Positions 1 through 7,210 are shown, counted from the first letter of the stretch. The stretch is 7,831 nt of DNA from Gemmatimonadota bacterium (GCA_022573095.1 JACZUR010000097.1:1-7831); one strand, 5' to 3'. A program made the numbers and translations. Notes: generated by a model not told the origin, from the sequence alone.

Positions 1-2166
1 GTGGAGCAGCCGATCACTTTGGAGCGTGATGCTGGGCGGCTCACCTTTGACGAAGGGACCATCTATCTGCTCGCTCCTGTTGGGGGACGAACGGTCGCGG
101 CGGTTTTCTCGGGCGAGGGAAGGTTCGTTTTCGTTCCGCGCGGTGAGGTGGAGCGCGGTCAACTACAGCGTGTTCACGGGCAGGATTCTCTCGATCTGGA
201 AATACAGTGGGCGCTTCTCCTGTTTACGGACGAAACGGCAGCGGAGCTGCAGGCCGCAATCGAGTTCGCCGAGGGGGTGGTTTCGAGTCGTGCGCGGCGA
301 CGCGTGCGAAGCGCATTCGAGTACGTGTCTGATCGGGACAGCGAGTACTTCGAGGTGGACATCATGCGCGCGCTGCTGAACGGCATCGCTAACGAGACGT
401 TTTACGCGCACATCACACCGCGCCGCGGACGGGATCTAATGTTGATGATCAATCCGTGGGCGGTGGAAGGCACGAAGTTGCTGCGCTCGGAGGGGGACGG
501 TGAGTCAACGCTCGTCTGTCAGTTCACGAGCGAGCGCGGGATGGCCTCGTCAGCTGAGGGTGATCGGGTTGGCGATGCAACGATCAGACGTTACAGCATA
601 GAGTCGTGGCTGCCACGCACCGCGGCGGGCAACATCAACTTCTCGGCGGCCGTGGAGATGGAGATCGTGGCCGAGCAGGAGACCGGACCGTGGCTCGCGT
701 TCACTCTCTATTCCGAGCTCGAGGTCGATTCGGCGTTCTGGAGTGATGGACGACCGGTACAGGTCTTCAAGGGCGAGGACAGTCCCACGGTGTGGATCAG
801 GGCCGAGCACCGACTGGACGCGGGTGAGTCAGTGACGGTCAAGCTCTACTATCACGGCGACTTGATCGACCGGTACGGAGAGTTCTTCTTCATCAGGTCG
901 GGCTCGGTTTGGTATCCGCGCTCCCTGAGCGTGAGGAGTCACGCCACATTCGATCTCGTCTATCACAGTCCCAGCTCCTACCTTTTTGCCAGCGCCGGCG
1001 AGCTGGTCGAGTCGACGACGGAAGGGAACATCGTGACCAGCCGTTGGCAGAGCCCCTCACCCATGCGTAACGTCGGGTTCAACCTCGGCATCTTTGAGGA
1101 ATACAAGATGGAGGAAGAGGAAGCACCGCCGGTGACGGTCCTCTGGGCCGACCGAACACATCGCAACCTCGCAAGGATCTTCATTACGGACAGGAACATG
1201 CAGGAGCAGGTGGCGGCCGACATATCCAACAGTCTCGGGTTCTTCACGCGCTTCTACGGTCCAACCGAGATAGAGCGGTTTTACGCCACCGAGATTCCCT
1301 TTGCGCATGGCGAGGCCTTTCCTGGGCTGGTCCATCTATCGGCGTCAACCTTCATTGACACGGACGATGAGGGTTACAACGAGGTGTTCAGGGCGCACGA
1401 GGTCGCGCACCAGTGGTGGGGAATCGGCGTCGACTTCGACTCGTACCACGATCAGTGGTTGAGTGAGGGTTTTGCGACGTTTTCCGGCCTCTGGTATCTG
1501 CAAACTGTCCGCAACGACGACGACAGGTATTTCGACATGCTGGGGCGCTGGCGCAGGGATCTCATGCGGACGCGCGGATCGCCAGACGATCCCGATCGAG
1601 GAGGTCCGCCCATCTGGCTGGGGTACCGCACGGGCATAGGCGGTCAGCCCGGGGGTTACAACCTCATCGTGTACCAGAAAGGTGCGTGGGTTCTGCACAT
1701 GCTTCGGATAATGATGCTCGATCTCCAAACGATGAACGAGGACGCGTTCACCAACATGATGAGCGATTTCTACGCCAGCTACCGGGGTGGCACGGCGTCC
1801 ACGGGAGATTTTCAGCGCGTCGTCGAGGATCATATCGGAGTGCCCATGGATTGGTTCTTCGATCAGTGGGTGAGGAGCAACTACATACCGACGTACAAGG
1901 TGTCATGGAACTCGGAGCTGGCAGAGAACGGACGTTACCGCCTGCGAGTTCGCGTACGGCAGGAGAATGTGCCGCCTGACTTCCGAATGTACGTGCCGCT
2001 GTCGGTCGATTTCGGCAACAACCGCTTCGCCAAGTTGCGAGTCGAGGTCACAGGAGCCGACAGCGAGATCCCGATGCCGTTGATGCCCCTCGAACCCCGG
2101 GATGTGCTATTCAACGAGCTGGAGGGTGTGCTGGCCGAGGTTGATATGGAGCGGTGGAGGGATTAG
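1..2166 (+). CDS. M1-like zinc metallopeptidase, 5' end probably outside the window
   Basis: The reading frame codes for 721 residues up to a TAG stop. The catalytic core is clear: H466-E-V-A-H470 followed after 18 residues by E489 in LSEGFA, which is the HEXXH-X18-E zinc site of M1 (gluzincin) peptidases. Y558 in [12 protein letters not shown] fits the conserved M1 tyrosine that stabilises the transition state. The usual GXMEN substrate loop is replaced by [12 protein letters not shown] (residues 436-447). Residues 1-200 match no domain I can name; about 210-380 look like the beta-rich M1 N-terminal domain, and about 620-721 form a beta-rich C-terminal tail. The first codon is GTG at base 1, but there is no signal peptide or ribosome binding site in view, and proteins of this kind are normally exported, so I infer the true start lies upstream. 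Likely role: periplasmic or surface aminopeptidase. Family call is firm, substrate unknown. Confidence 0.9.
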   Translation: MEQPITLERDAGRLTFDEGTIYLLAPVGGRTVAAVFSGEGRFVFVPRGEVERGQLQRVHGQDSLDLEIQWALLLFTDETAAELQAAIEFAEGVVSSRARRRVRSAFEYVSDRDSEYFEVDIMRALLNGIANETFYAHITPRRGRDLMLMINPWAVEGTKLLRSEGDGESTLVCQFTSERGMASSAEGDRVGDATIRRYSIESWLPRTAAGNINFSAAVEMEIVAEQETGPWLAFTLYSELEVDSAFWSDGRPVQVFKGEDSPTVWIRAEHRLDAGESVTVKLYYHGDLIDRYGEFFFIRSGSVWYPRSLSVRSHATFDLVYHSPSSYLFASAGELVESTTEGNIVTSRWQSPSPMRNVGFNLGIFEEYKMEEEEAPPVTVLWADRTHRNLARIFITDRNMQEQVAADISNSLGFFTRFYGPTEIERFYATEIPFAHGEAFPGLVHLSASTFIDTDDEGYNEVFRAHEVAHQWWGIGVDFDSYHDQWLSEGFATFSGLWYLQTVRNDDDRYFDMLGRWRRDLMRTRGSPDDPDRGGPPIWLGYRTGIGGQPGGYNLIVYQKGAWVLHMLRIMMLDLQTMNEDAFTNMMSDFYASYRGGTASTGDFQRVVEDHIGVPMDWFFDQWVRSNYIPTYKVSWNSELAENGRYRLRVRVRQENVPPDFRMYVPLSVDFGNNRFAKLRVEVTGADSEIPMPLMPLEPRDVLFNELEGVLAEVDMERWRD

Positions 2167-2181
2167 GCGGGAGCAGAAGGG

Positions 2182-2215
2182 GGGCGGGGATGGGCTCGAC
2201 CCGATGTCGCAAAGC
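2182..2215 (+). repeat. Intergenic repeat, copy 1 (half unit, joined to udk relic)
   Basis: These 34 bases match 6782-6815 with only two differences (2187 G for C, 2211 A for G), including 23 identical bases in a row at 2188-2210. The unit carries the GGGCTCGACCC left arm, but its right arm (GCGAC...GAGCCC in copy 2) is missing and the sequence passes straight into uridine kinase codons. It lies 15 bases after the peptidase stop codon. Confidence 0.75.
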
Positions 2216-2347
2216 TTCGTTGAACCCAGTGAGCGCTATGCGGACCTGATAATTCCGCGAGGCGGTCACAACGAAGTGGCCGTAGACATGCTCGTCACCA
2301 AGATCAATTCCATCGTCCACGAAGGCACTGCGAAGACAGCGGAATAG
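2204..2347 (+). pseudogene. udk: Uridine kinase C-terminal fragment (truncated gene)
   Basis: The frame ending at the TAG at 2345-2347 codes for [20 protein letters not shown] and then [14 protein letters not shown], starting at 2216. This is the conserved C-terminal signature of bacterial uridine kinase (FVEPxKxYADxIIPRGGxNxVAxDMLVxKI), which phosphorylates uridine and cytidine in pyrimidine salvage. The P-loop, the nucleoside-binding part and everything else of the roughly 210-residue enzyme are absent. The frame is undamaged and the codons look normal, so truncation may be recent. Upstream the match stops inside an intergenic repeat (2182-2215). A PM pair at 2201-2206 sits at the same spacing as the PM before FVEP in intact enzymes, yet those bases belong to the repeat, so this is either chance or a clue to the junction. 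The ATG at 2204 has no convincing ribosome binding site. Its convergent neighbour ends at 2356. Confidence 0.8.
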
Positions 2348-2355
2348 GACTGCGC

Positions 2356-3984
2356 CTACTGCTTACGGTATCTCCAGGCTACCGCTCCACCTTGCTGGAG
2401 GCGGATCGAGATGGAGTGACTTCCCCCCGGCGGCAACTCGGGAACTTCAACGGCCTCGCTGAACAGCACTTCTCCACCGGAACCGAGAAAATCGAATAAC
2501 AGCGTAATTGGCGCGAGCGTCTGATTGACGGTGTTCCGCACCCGGCCATTGACAACCGTAGATTGCTCCGTGGGCCGAAACTGACTGACCGATACATTCC
2601 ATTGAATTCCCCCGTCAGCTAGTTGCACGTACTTGCTCACAGAATCGGAATTCCCTTGCAGATCCCACGCAGCAGCCATCATGCGCAGACTGTTGGAGCT
2701 CAGGGGATCAATGTCCAGAAGACGCTTGGCCGTACGCGTGAGCGGCTCCGCTTCCCTGAGGAAGTAGTAAGCTCGCGCAAGCGTGAGAAGCGGTATTAGC
2801 ATGTTCGGCGTCCGCGTCAGACCGGCGTCCAGCATTCGCACCGCACTTCGGTGCTGCCCGTCGTTTAACAGACCGATGCCTATCTGCGCCAGCTGAAGTC
2901 CACTCACCCCCTCAGCTTCAATGATACGGCTGACGAGCGAATCCAGCGCTCTGCTATAGCCCAGCGCGGACAGCATGCGGGCAAGGTTTGTCGCCGCGTC
3001 GGTCTCCTGAGGGTACCTGTTCACGTAAGCTCGCAGGGCCTCGATTGCCGGGCCGGCCGCTGCTGCAGCTGCCTGGCCCTCAGCCGCCACCGCCCGGCTG
3101 AGAGAGTCCCGCACAGTTCGAGACGCGATCAGGCGCGTGGTGGTCACTGTGGACTCTCGTTCAAACGCACGGCGCGATTGTTCATTGAGGTGCTGGCCCC
3201 GGGCTCTAATCTCCTCGACTCGCCCAACTATCTCAGCCAGGTGGGTAGAGTCCGCATCGATGCTCTGTGCGATGCTGTCCCGCCTTTGCCGCAACTGCGG
3301 AAGCTGGAGCAACTCCCCTCCCTGGTATGCCATCTGCTGATAGCCGCCCGCGAGCGCGGACAATCCCCGTTTTATACCGCTAGCATAGACAGAATCGTCG
3401 CCGGCTGCCTCAATGCCTGCGTAGACGTATTTAGCAGCAGAATCGAGTTCCTGGCTCTGAGACAGCATCATTCCGAAGTTCAGCAGCCCACGGGGGTCGT
3501 CCGGATCAACAACGATGGCAAGCCGGAAGTAATTCTCAGCCGAATCAAGGTTGCCATCGCCCCAGTTGGTGTGGGCGGTGCCCAACATCTGCCGATGAAT
3601 GTCGGTGCGATAGGTGCGCACGTCATCTTCGCACTCCGGCTTGAGGTCGACAGCCCGGCGAAAGGCGGAGTCGGCACCCCATCCATCACCCTGGATCACA
3701 TAGTAGCGCCCGAGGTAATACCACGCGGCAGGATTCTCGTCTTGCTCGCGTTCCGTGATGGCTTGTATTAGAACCCGGTTCGCATGCCGTAGCCGCGATT
3801 CGCGCTCCTCTTCATGCGGGGTCTCCGCCGCCCTTTTCAAGTGCAGCAGCCCGCCACGTACGAGGGAGTGTCCCGTTCCCATTCTGCACGTCGGTTCAAT
3901 CCAACCGCCTTGGGCCGCAAGCGTGATGGGTGTTAGGAAACAGATGGCGGTGGCGCAGAGGACGCGGGCTAGGTAGCTAAACAT
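2356..3984 (-). CDS. Exported TPR-repeat protein with coiled coil and C-terminal FxLYD-like domain
   Basis: The protein has 542 residues. Residues 1-24 are a signal peptide: a short N-region, a hydrophobic stretch (VLCATAICFLTPITLA) and an A-Q cleavage-like site. TPR-type helix pairs follow at about 86-119, 133-165 and 166-195, with patterns such as AWYYLGRYYVIQGD and NLDSAENYFRLAIVVDPDD. Residues about 225-300 are strongly charged and helical, probably a coiled coil, ending in an alanine-rich run. A second TPR block spans about 312-460. The tail (about 465-540) contains VVNGRVRNTVNQTLAPITLL and ELPPGGSHSISIRL, resembling the FxLYD/DUF3426-type beta domain. The start is well supported by AGGAGGG at 3988-3994. 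It is likely a periplasmic or envelope scaffold binding partner proteins; no catalytic motif is seen. It follows the oxygenase gene by 73 bp on the same strand. Specific role unknown. Confidence 0.87.
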   Translation of the reverse strand: MFSYLARVLCATAICFLTPITLAAQGGWIEPTCRMGTGHSLVRGGLLHLKRAAETPHEEERESRLRHANRVLIQAITEREQDENPAAWYYLGRYYVIQGDGWGADSAFRRAVDLKPECEDDVRTYRTDIHRQMLGTAHTNWGDGNLDSAENYFRLAIVVDPDDPRGLLNFGMMLSQSQELDSAAKYVYAGIEAAGDDSVYASGIKRGLSALAGGYQQMAYQGGELLQLPQLRQRRDSIAQSIDADSTHLAEIVGRVEEIRARGQHLNEQSRRAFERESTVTTTRLIASRTVRDSLSRAVAAEGQAAAAAAGPAIEALRAYVNRYPQETDAATNLARMLSALGYSRALDSLVSRIIEAEGVSGLQLAQIGIGLLNDGQHRSAVRMLDAGLTRTPNMLIPLLTLARAYYFLREAEPLTRTAKRLLDIDPLSSNSLRMMAAAWDLQGNSDSVSKYVQLADGGIQWNVSVSQFRPTEQSTVVNGRVRNTVNQTLAPITLLFDFLGSGGEVLFSEAVEVPELPPGGSHSISIRLQQGGAVAWRYRKQ

Positions 3985-3987
3985 AGT

Positions 3988-3994
3988 CCCTCCT
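3988..3994 (-). promoter_or_regulatory. Ribosome binding site of the TPR protein gene
   Basis: On the minus strand this reads AGGAGGG, close to the ideal Shine-Dalgarno sequence, with ACT between it and the ATG at 3984. It fixes the start that also gives the protein a proper signal peptide. Confidence 0.75.
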
Positions 3995-4013
3995 GGAGAC
4001 TGGAATCTTCTAC

Positions 4014-4025
4014 TCTGAGCTCAGA
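4014..4025. promoter_or_regulatory. Perfect 12-bp palindrome upstream of the TPR gene
   Basis: TCTGAGCTCAGA is its own reverse complement. It lies in the 73-bp gap between the oxygenase stop and the TPR gene start, about 30 bases upstream of that start. It could be an operator for a dimeric regulator, but a 12-bp palindrome can occur by chance and there is no second copy in the window that I noticed. Confidence 0.25.
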
Positions 4026-4057
4026 AATAACCTATGGAAGCAGCGCTGGCAACGTCC

Positions 4058-5143
4058 TCACTCGCCCTCTACGGCGTAACCGTCTCCGTAGAACTTGCTC
4101 GTCGATCGAGTGTGAAAGGTGATGGCTCTGATAGGCTCGTACTTGGGATTGAGAAGTCCGGGAAGGACCTCCAGAACTTCATCTTCCAAGAGATAAACAG
4201 CCATGGGGAACGATACCCTGGACTGGGTACGCAGCGAACGATCTCGGGGCTTGCTAACCCTGTGCGTGGTGGAGGGGAGGATGTCGTTGCTGAGCAGCTG
4301 CATGTAATCTCCGGTGTTGATTATGATTGATCCTCGCGGTGCCGTCACGCGGATCCACTTCGACGTCGCCCGATTGAAGGCCTGGAGTCCTTCGACGCTA
4401 GGCGCCGGCAGGATCGTGAAGAGATCTACATCCTCATGCCCGAGCAGACGACCAGCCCCGGAACGGTCATCGTCCTCGCCGATCGGGGGATAGTAGTTCA
4501 GGCGTAGTCCGAAATTAGTTCCTCTCAGTTTGTCATCGAGTAGATGCGGATCACATCCTAGGTAGCGGAGGATGCTCTGTGCAATGGGGAGGATCAGTTG
4601 TTCATGTCTGAGGCACAGCCCGCGGAAGAACGGCTCAAACTCGGGGACCGGCCAAAAGTCCTCCGCATTGAACGGTATATCACGGTTCTGATCAATGTCG
4701 AACGCCCTGCGGCAAAAAACCCACCCTTCTACTAGATCGGGATGTATCTCACTCGTCTCCTTGATGGGGAAGTAGCCCTGGCTTACAGACCCGAACCGCT
4801 CCGCCCGATACGGCATCTTTTCTTCCAGCGTGACCCTGGTGAAGATCTCGATCGTTTTTTCAGTCGCCTCGTCATAGAGGCCGGGGTCGATCCCGTGACC
4901 GACCAGTATGGCGAAGCCGATCTCCTGAAGTGCGGATCCAAAATCCTGCGCAAACCTCTCCTGACCAGATTCATCCCCGCGTAGCGCATCACCTATGTCG
5001 CAGGTTTTGATCTCGAAATCTTCGTCGAATTGCTCCTCAATTTCGGTTTCGGCAAGCTGATAAGTATGCGCTTTCTCCACCTGGTCGTAGCGGGTGAATT
5101 CCTGACTGGCAGCTTCAATTCCGTGTTCCTTGTCAGCGGGCAT
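4058..5143 (-). CDS. 2-oxoglutarate/Fe(II)-dependent oxygenase, isopenicillin N synthase-like family
   Basis: From the ATG at 5143 the protein has 361 residues. It carries the non-haem iron triad: H236-E-D238 in LLGHEDVDLFTIL and H294 in PSTTHRVSKP. R309-V-S311 in QSRVSFP matches the RxS motif that binds the 2OG carboxylate. Other family marks are GFAILVGHGI near residue 80 (DIOX_N domain), GLRLNYYPP, and INTGDYMQLLSND. The length fits the IPNS/DIOX family. The frame stays open to an ATG at 5272 (404 residues), but that codon has no ribosome binding site, and the extra 43 residues do not look like family sequence; the ATG at 5143 has AAGAGGT at 5151-5157. The enzyme would hydroxylate or otherwise oxidise a small molecule in the cytoplasm using O2 and 2OG. 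Substrate cannot be read from sequence; a 2OG-free IPNS-type reaction is unlikely given RxS alone but not excluded. It lies between transporter and TPR genes on the same strand. Confidence 0.88.
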   Translation of the reverse strand: MPADKEHGIEAASQEFTRYDQVEKAHTYQLAETEIEEQFDEDFEIKTCDIGDALRGDESGQERFAQDFGSALQEIGFAILVGHGIDPGLYDEATEKTIEIFTRVTLEEKMPYRAERFGSVSQGYFPIKETSEIHPDLVEGWVFCRRAFDIDQNRDIPFNAEDFWPVPEFEPFFRGLCLRHEQLILPIAQSILRYLGCDPHLLDDKLRGTNFGLRLNYYPPIGEDDDRSGAGRLLGHEDVDLFTILPAPSVEGLQAFNRATSKWIRVTAPRGSIIINTGDYMQLLSNDILPSTTHRVSKPRDRSLRTQSRVSFPMAVYLLEDEVLEVLPGLLNPKYEPIRAITFHTRSTSKFYGDGYAVEGE

Positions 5144-5150
5144 GCCTGGG

Positions 5151-5157
5151 ACCTCTT
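5151..5157 (-). promoter_or_regulatory. Ribosome binding site deciding the oxygenase start
   Basis: Minus-strand AAGAGGT lies seven bases before the ATG at 5143. The competing upstream ATG at 5272 is preceded by a run with no purine-rich Shine-Dalgarno element, so this site favours the shorter protein. Confidence 0.5.
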
Positions 5158-5300
5158 GGGCTAATCGTCCCCTGGTGTCACTTTCCCCACCCGGGACTGG
5201 GCATGATTTACGAATACATATATCGGTCGCGCTCTCAGATGGTAAGGTCCCAGCGGCGCGTTGGAGTTTCATGGCTTGATCGAACCATTACTCGCTGCAA

Positions 5301-6548
5301 CTATCTGACCGAATCTGCTATGAAGAACCCGAGAGTCGCAAGGAGGCCCAGTGGCACCAACCACCTGATCCAATTGAAGTAGACCCTGGGCCAGAAACCC
5401 TCAGTGCCGCCAAATATCTGTCGCAGCGTAACGACACGACCCAGTCCCCAGGTGAGCGCAATCAAGGCTATGCCGCTGCCCACCACCTGCATTCCAGAAC
5501 CGAAAACGAGGTCCAGCACAGGTATCAACTCTGGGCGCAGCGCGCTTGGGAGCATGAGAAGAACTTCCAGCAGCCCAACGAGAACAAGCGCCCGTTTGAT
5601 CGTGAATCCGAAGCTATCGAGTAGCGCACCGATCAACACCTGAAACGCCGCTATGCTGGACAGGTAAGCGATCAGTGTAAGTGCCGAGAGGAACAGCGTG
5701 CCCAGAAGCCGGCCGGCCGGTATCTCGCCGAAAAGGCGTGGTAGCGTGTCAAAGATTAGGCGCGGGCCCGTTTCCAGATCGAGTCCGAAGACGAGCGCAG
5801 TGGGTACGATGAAGAGCGCAGCCATTAGCGCCCCGGTTACGTCACCGAGTGCGGTCAGTGTGGCCGTGGGTGGTATCCTTTCCTCATCACGCAGGTAGCT
5901 CCCGTAGATCAGGTAGAACGTTCCGCCAAGACTGAGCGAGAAGAATGCCTGTCCCATCGCAGCGAAGACGCTGGTTCCCGTCAGTGACCGAAAGTCCGGG
6001 CGGAGGAAATTGAACAGATGGTCCACCGCTCCAGGAAGCGAAAGGGACGTGATTATCAGGTATGCCACGACGAGGCCGAAGAACGGGACGAAGAGCTTAC
6101 TGATCCGTTCAATACCGCGGTTGAGGCCGCGGTACAGCACGAGCATCGCCGACCCTATGATCCCCGCTGAAACAGCAGCCTGCAGAAGACCGTTTTCCAG
6201 ACCCGTTTGATACGATGCCAGAGTGGAATCTCCAAAACCGCGCAGCAGAGCGAAAACCGCCGTGTAGGCCACGTTGGCTATTATGACTACATAGTACGAG
6301 TTGGCCACGAGCACGGTGACGAGTAGAACGGCTCCCAACCAACGCCCGCCGGGCCCCAGCGCGGCGGTGAGAGCCCCCAGCGGCCCCCGTCGCGTGGCTC
6401 GGCCCAACGCCCACTCGCCCATTAGGGCAGGAACGGCGAAAGCCAGCACGAAGAACAGGTACACGAACAGGAAAGCGCTTCCGCCGAAGCGGCCCATCAT
6501 ATAGGGAAAGCGCCACACGTTCCCCAGACCAACCGCCACACCGACCAT
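5301..6548 (-). CDS. Sodium-dependent amino-acid transporter, NSS (SNF) family
   Basis: From the ATG at 6548 the product has 415 residues. GVAVGLGNVWRFPY near its N-terminus is the hallmark unwound TM1 of neurotransmitter:sodium symporters, holding substrate and Na+ site residues; GEWALGR ends TM2. Further helices lie at about 69-103, 119-139, 150-172, 193-218 (TM6, FFSLSLGGTFYLIYGSY), 230-256, 283-312 (TM8, with the Na2-site region AYLSSIAAF), 319-337, 342-372 and 389-411. That gives 11 helices, as in MhsT-type bacterial members. It would sit in the inner membrane and import an amino acid or related amine with Na+. The ATG at 6548 falls inside TM1: in-frame codons upstream (VFSSRLATLLT) match normal family sequence, so the real protein very likely starts earlier, perhaps at CTG 6596 (431 residues), or an indel separates it from a GTG at 6642. 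Oxygenase gene follows 157 bp downstream. Confidence 0.92.
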   Translation of the reverse strand: MVGVAVGLGNVWRFPYMMGRFGGSAFLFVYLFFVLAFAVPALMGEWALGRATRRGPLGALTAALGPGGRWLGAVLLVTVLVANSYYVVIIANVAYTAVFALLRGFGDSTLASYQTGLENGLLQAAVSAGIIGSAMLVLYRGLNRGIERISKLFVPFFGLVVAYLIITSLSLPGAVDHLFNFLRPDFRSLTGTSVFAAMGQAFFSLSLGGTFYLIYGSYLRDEERIPPTATLTALGDVTGALMAALFIVPTALVFGLDLETGPRLIFDTLPRLFGEIPAGRLLGTLFLSALTLIAYLSSIAAFQVLIGALLDSFGFTIKRALVLVGLLEVLLMLPSALRPELIPVLDLVFGSGMQVVGSGIALIALTWGLGRVVTLRQIFGGTEGFWPRVYFNWIRWLVPLGLLATLGFFIADSVR

Positions 6549-6647
6549 GGTGAGGAGCGTCGCGAGGCGGGAGCTGAAGACCTGTCTGTTGGGCAGAAGC
6601 TGGACCCCGGTTCGGTTTCAGGGATGGGAAGGGTGGCCGCACTCAAA

Positions 6648-6653
6648 AGTATA
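6648..6653 (-). promoter_or_regulatory. Possible -10 element for the transporter gene
   Basis: Minus-strand TATACT matches the sigma-70 -10 consensus at five of six positions and would place a transcript start near 6641, about 45 bases before the CTG at 6596. I find no good -35 hexamer at the right distance, so this is tentative. Confidence 0.3.
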
Positions 6654-6707
6654 GGCGCCACGCATTAACGTCGTATCGGGTCTTGAGTTGCCCCGCATGA
6701 AGTTGCC

Positions 6708-6760
6708 GGCGGGGTGGGGAGGGCTCGACCCCGAGCGCGTTCAGCGCGAGGGACTGAGCA
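6708..6760 (+). repeat. Intergenic repeat, copy 3 (variant hairpin)
   Basis: It shares the layout of copy 2: a G-rich lead-in, GGGCTCGACCC, a small hairpin, then GGACTGAGC. The hairpin here is GCGC-GTTCA-GCGC (6735-6747) instead of GTCGC-GAA-GCGAC, so the stem is kept while its bases differ. The outer arms GCTC (6723-6726) and GAGC (6756-6759) pair. This resembles REP-type palindromic repeats. Confidence 0.6.
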
Positions 6761-6781
6761 ATGGCGTGGCAACAAAACGGC

Positions 6782-6831
6782 GGGCGCGGATGGGCTCGAC
6801 CCGATGTCGCGAAGCGACGAGGACTGAGCCC
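6782..6831 (+). repeat. Intergenic repeat, copy 2 (complete palindromic unit)
   Basis: This is the most complete copy. Outer arms GGGCTC (6792-6797) and GAGCCC (6826-6831) pair perfectly, and inside them GTCGC (6806-6810) and GCGAC (6814-6818) pair around a GAA loop. Its left 34 bases are nearly identical to 2182-2215. It lies downstream of the 85-residue protein gene, and could double as a transcription end there, though no T-run follows on either strand. Confidence 0.7.
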
Positions 6832-6910
6832 GGAAAGTGTCGAGCGTCACCGAGACACGGCGGCTAAGTCCGATCCTCTACCTTCGTTCTTCGGGATCGC
6901 GGTTGGCGAG

Positions 6911-7168
6911 TCATTCGTCTCGCCCTTTGGACAACAGTCTCTCAGTGAAGTCGAGACGCTCCTGCAGCTCGGTCAGTTGATGATCGTGGTCCTCGCGCAG
7001 GTTATCGATCTCGAGCCTGAGGTCGTCGACCAACGCGTCGATTTGCGGGTTGGAAGACCGATCCGGATCTTTCCTGCCGATCAAAGTCTTCAACCTGATG
7101 ATGAGCAAGCCCGCCGCGCTCGCGGCGCCGACCGCCAAGGCCCATGCGATTACCCAGTCGGGACTCAT
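6911..7168 (-). CDS. Small membrane-anchored coiled-coil protein, unknown function
   Basis: From the ATG at 7168 the product has 85 residues. Residues about 5-24 (WVIAWALAVGAASAAGLLII) form one membrane helix, followed by a basic turn (RLKTLIGRK). Residues about 43-80 are heptad-like and charged (LVDDLRLEIDNLREDHDHQL, then LQERLDFTERLL), a likely cytoplasmic coiled coil. GGAGGA at 7178-7183, nine bases before the ATG, supports this start; an upstream ATG at 7249 would add 27 non-hydrophobic residues ahead of the helix and is less likely. The shape, an N-terminal helix and an ERLDFTERLL-like tail, recalls PspB of the phage-shock membrane stress system, but no pspA or pspC lies near and the resemblance is in architecture only. 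The opposite-strand frame over the same bases lacks such features. Confidence 0.72.
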   Translation of the reverse strand: MSPDWVIAWALAVGAASAAGLLIIRLKTLIGRKDPDRSSNPQIDALVDDLRLEIDNLREDHDHQLTELQERLDFTERLLSKGRDE

Positions 7169-7177
7169 GTTGCGCGC

Positions 7178-7183
7178 TCCTCC
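7178..7183 (-). promoter_or_regulatory. Ribosome binding site of the 85-residue protein gene
   Basis: Minus-strand GGAGGA with nine bases to the ATG at 7168. It selects this start over the in-frame ATG at 7249. Confidence 0.6.
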
Positions 7184-7204
7184 GCTGGTTAGTGATGCTG
7201 TGCC

Positions 7205-7210
7205 ACTATA
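7205..7210 (-). promoter_or_regulatory. Possible -10 element for the 85-residue protein gene
   Basis: Minus-strand TATAGT sits in a local AT-rich patch (ACGTATATAGT) and would give a leader of roughly 30 bases. No convincing -35 hexamer accompanies it, so confidence is low. Confidence 0.3.

Noticed and set aside
1345..1833. Minus-strand open frame of 162 codons inside the peptidase gene
   Set aside because: It lies antisense to the zinc-site region of a well-supported gene, has no ribosome binding site or recognisable motif, and is the usual by-product of GC-rich coding DNA.
3178..3771. Plus-strand open frame of 197 codons inside the TPR gene
   Set aside because: Antisense to a gene with a signal peptide, strong ribosome binding site and TPR pattern; the translated product shows no domain.
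5144..5272. N-terminal extension of the oxygenase from the ATG at 5272
   Set aside because: No Shine-Dalgarno sequence precedes that ATG, and the added residues do not resemble the family N-terminus; kept only as an alternative start.
6109..6642. Minus-strand open frame of 177 codons overlapping the transporter 5' end
   Set aside because: Its body is an out-of-frame reading of the transporter. Its first codons are mentioned only as a possible pre-frameshift start of that gene.
6685..6696. Minus-strand GCGGGGCAACT, the same 11 bases as the acceptor end of the first tRNA-like unit
   Set aside because: No T arm or hairpin flanks it as in the two real units, so an 11-base match alone is not enough to call a third copy.
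6761..7192. Plus-strand open frame of 143 codons over the repeat and the small membrane protein gene
   Set aside because: It starts within repeat DNA and its middle is a mirror of the opposite-strand coiled coil; the minus-strand frame has the better start signal, membrane helix and heptads.
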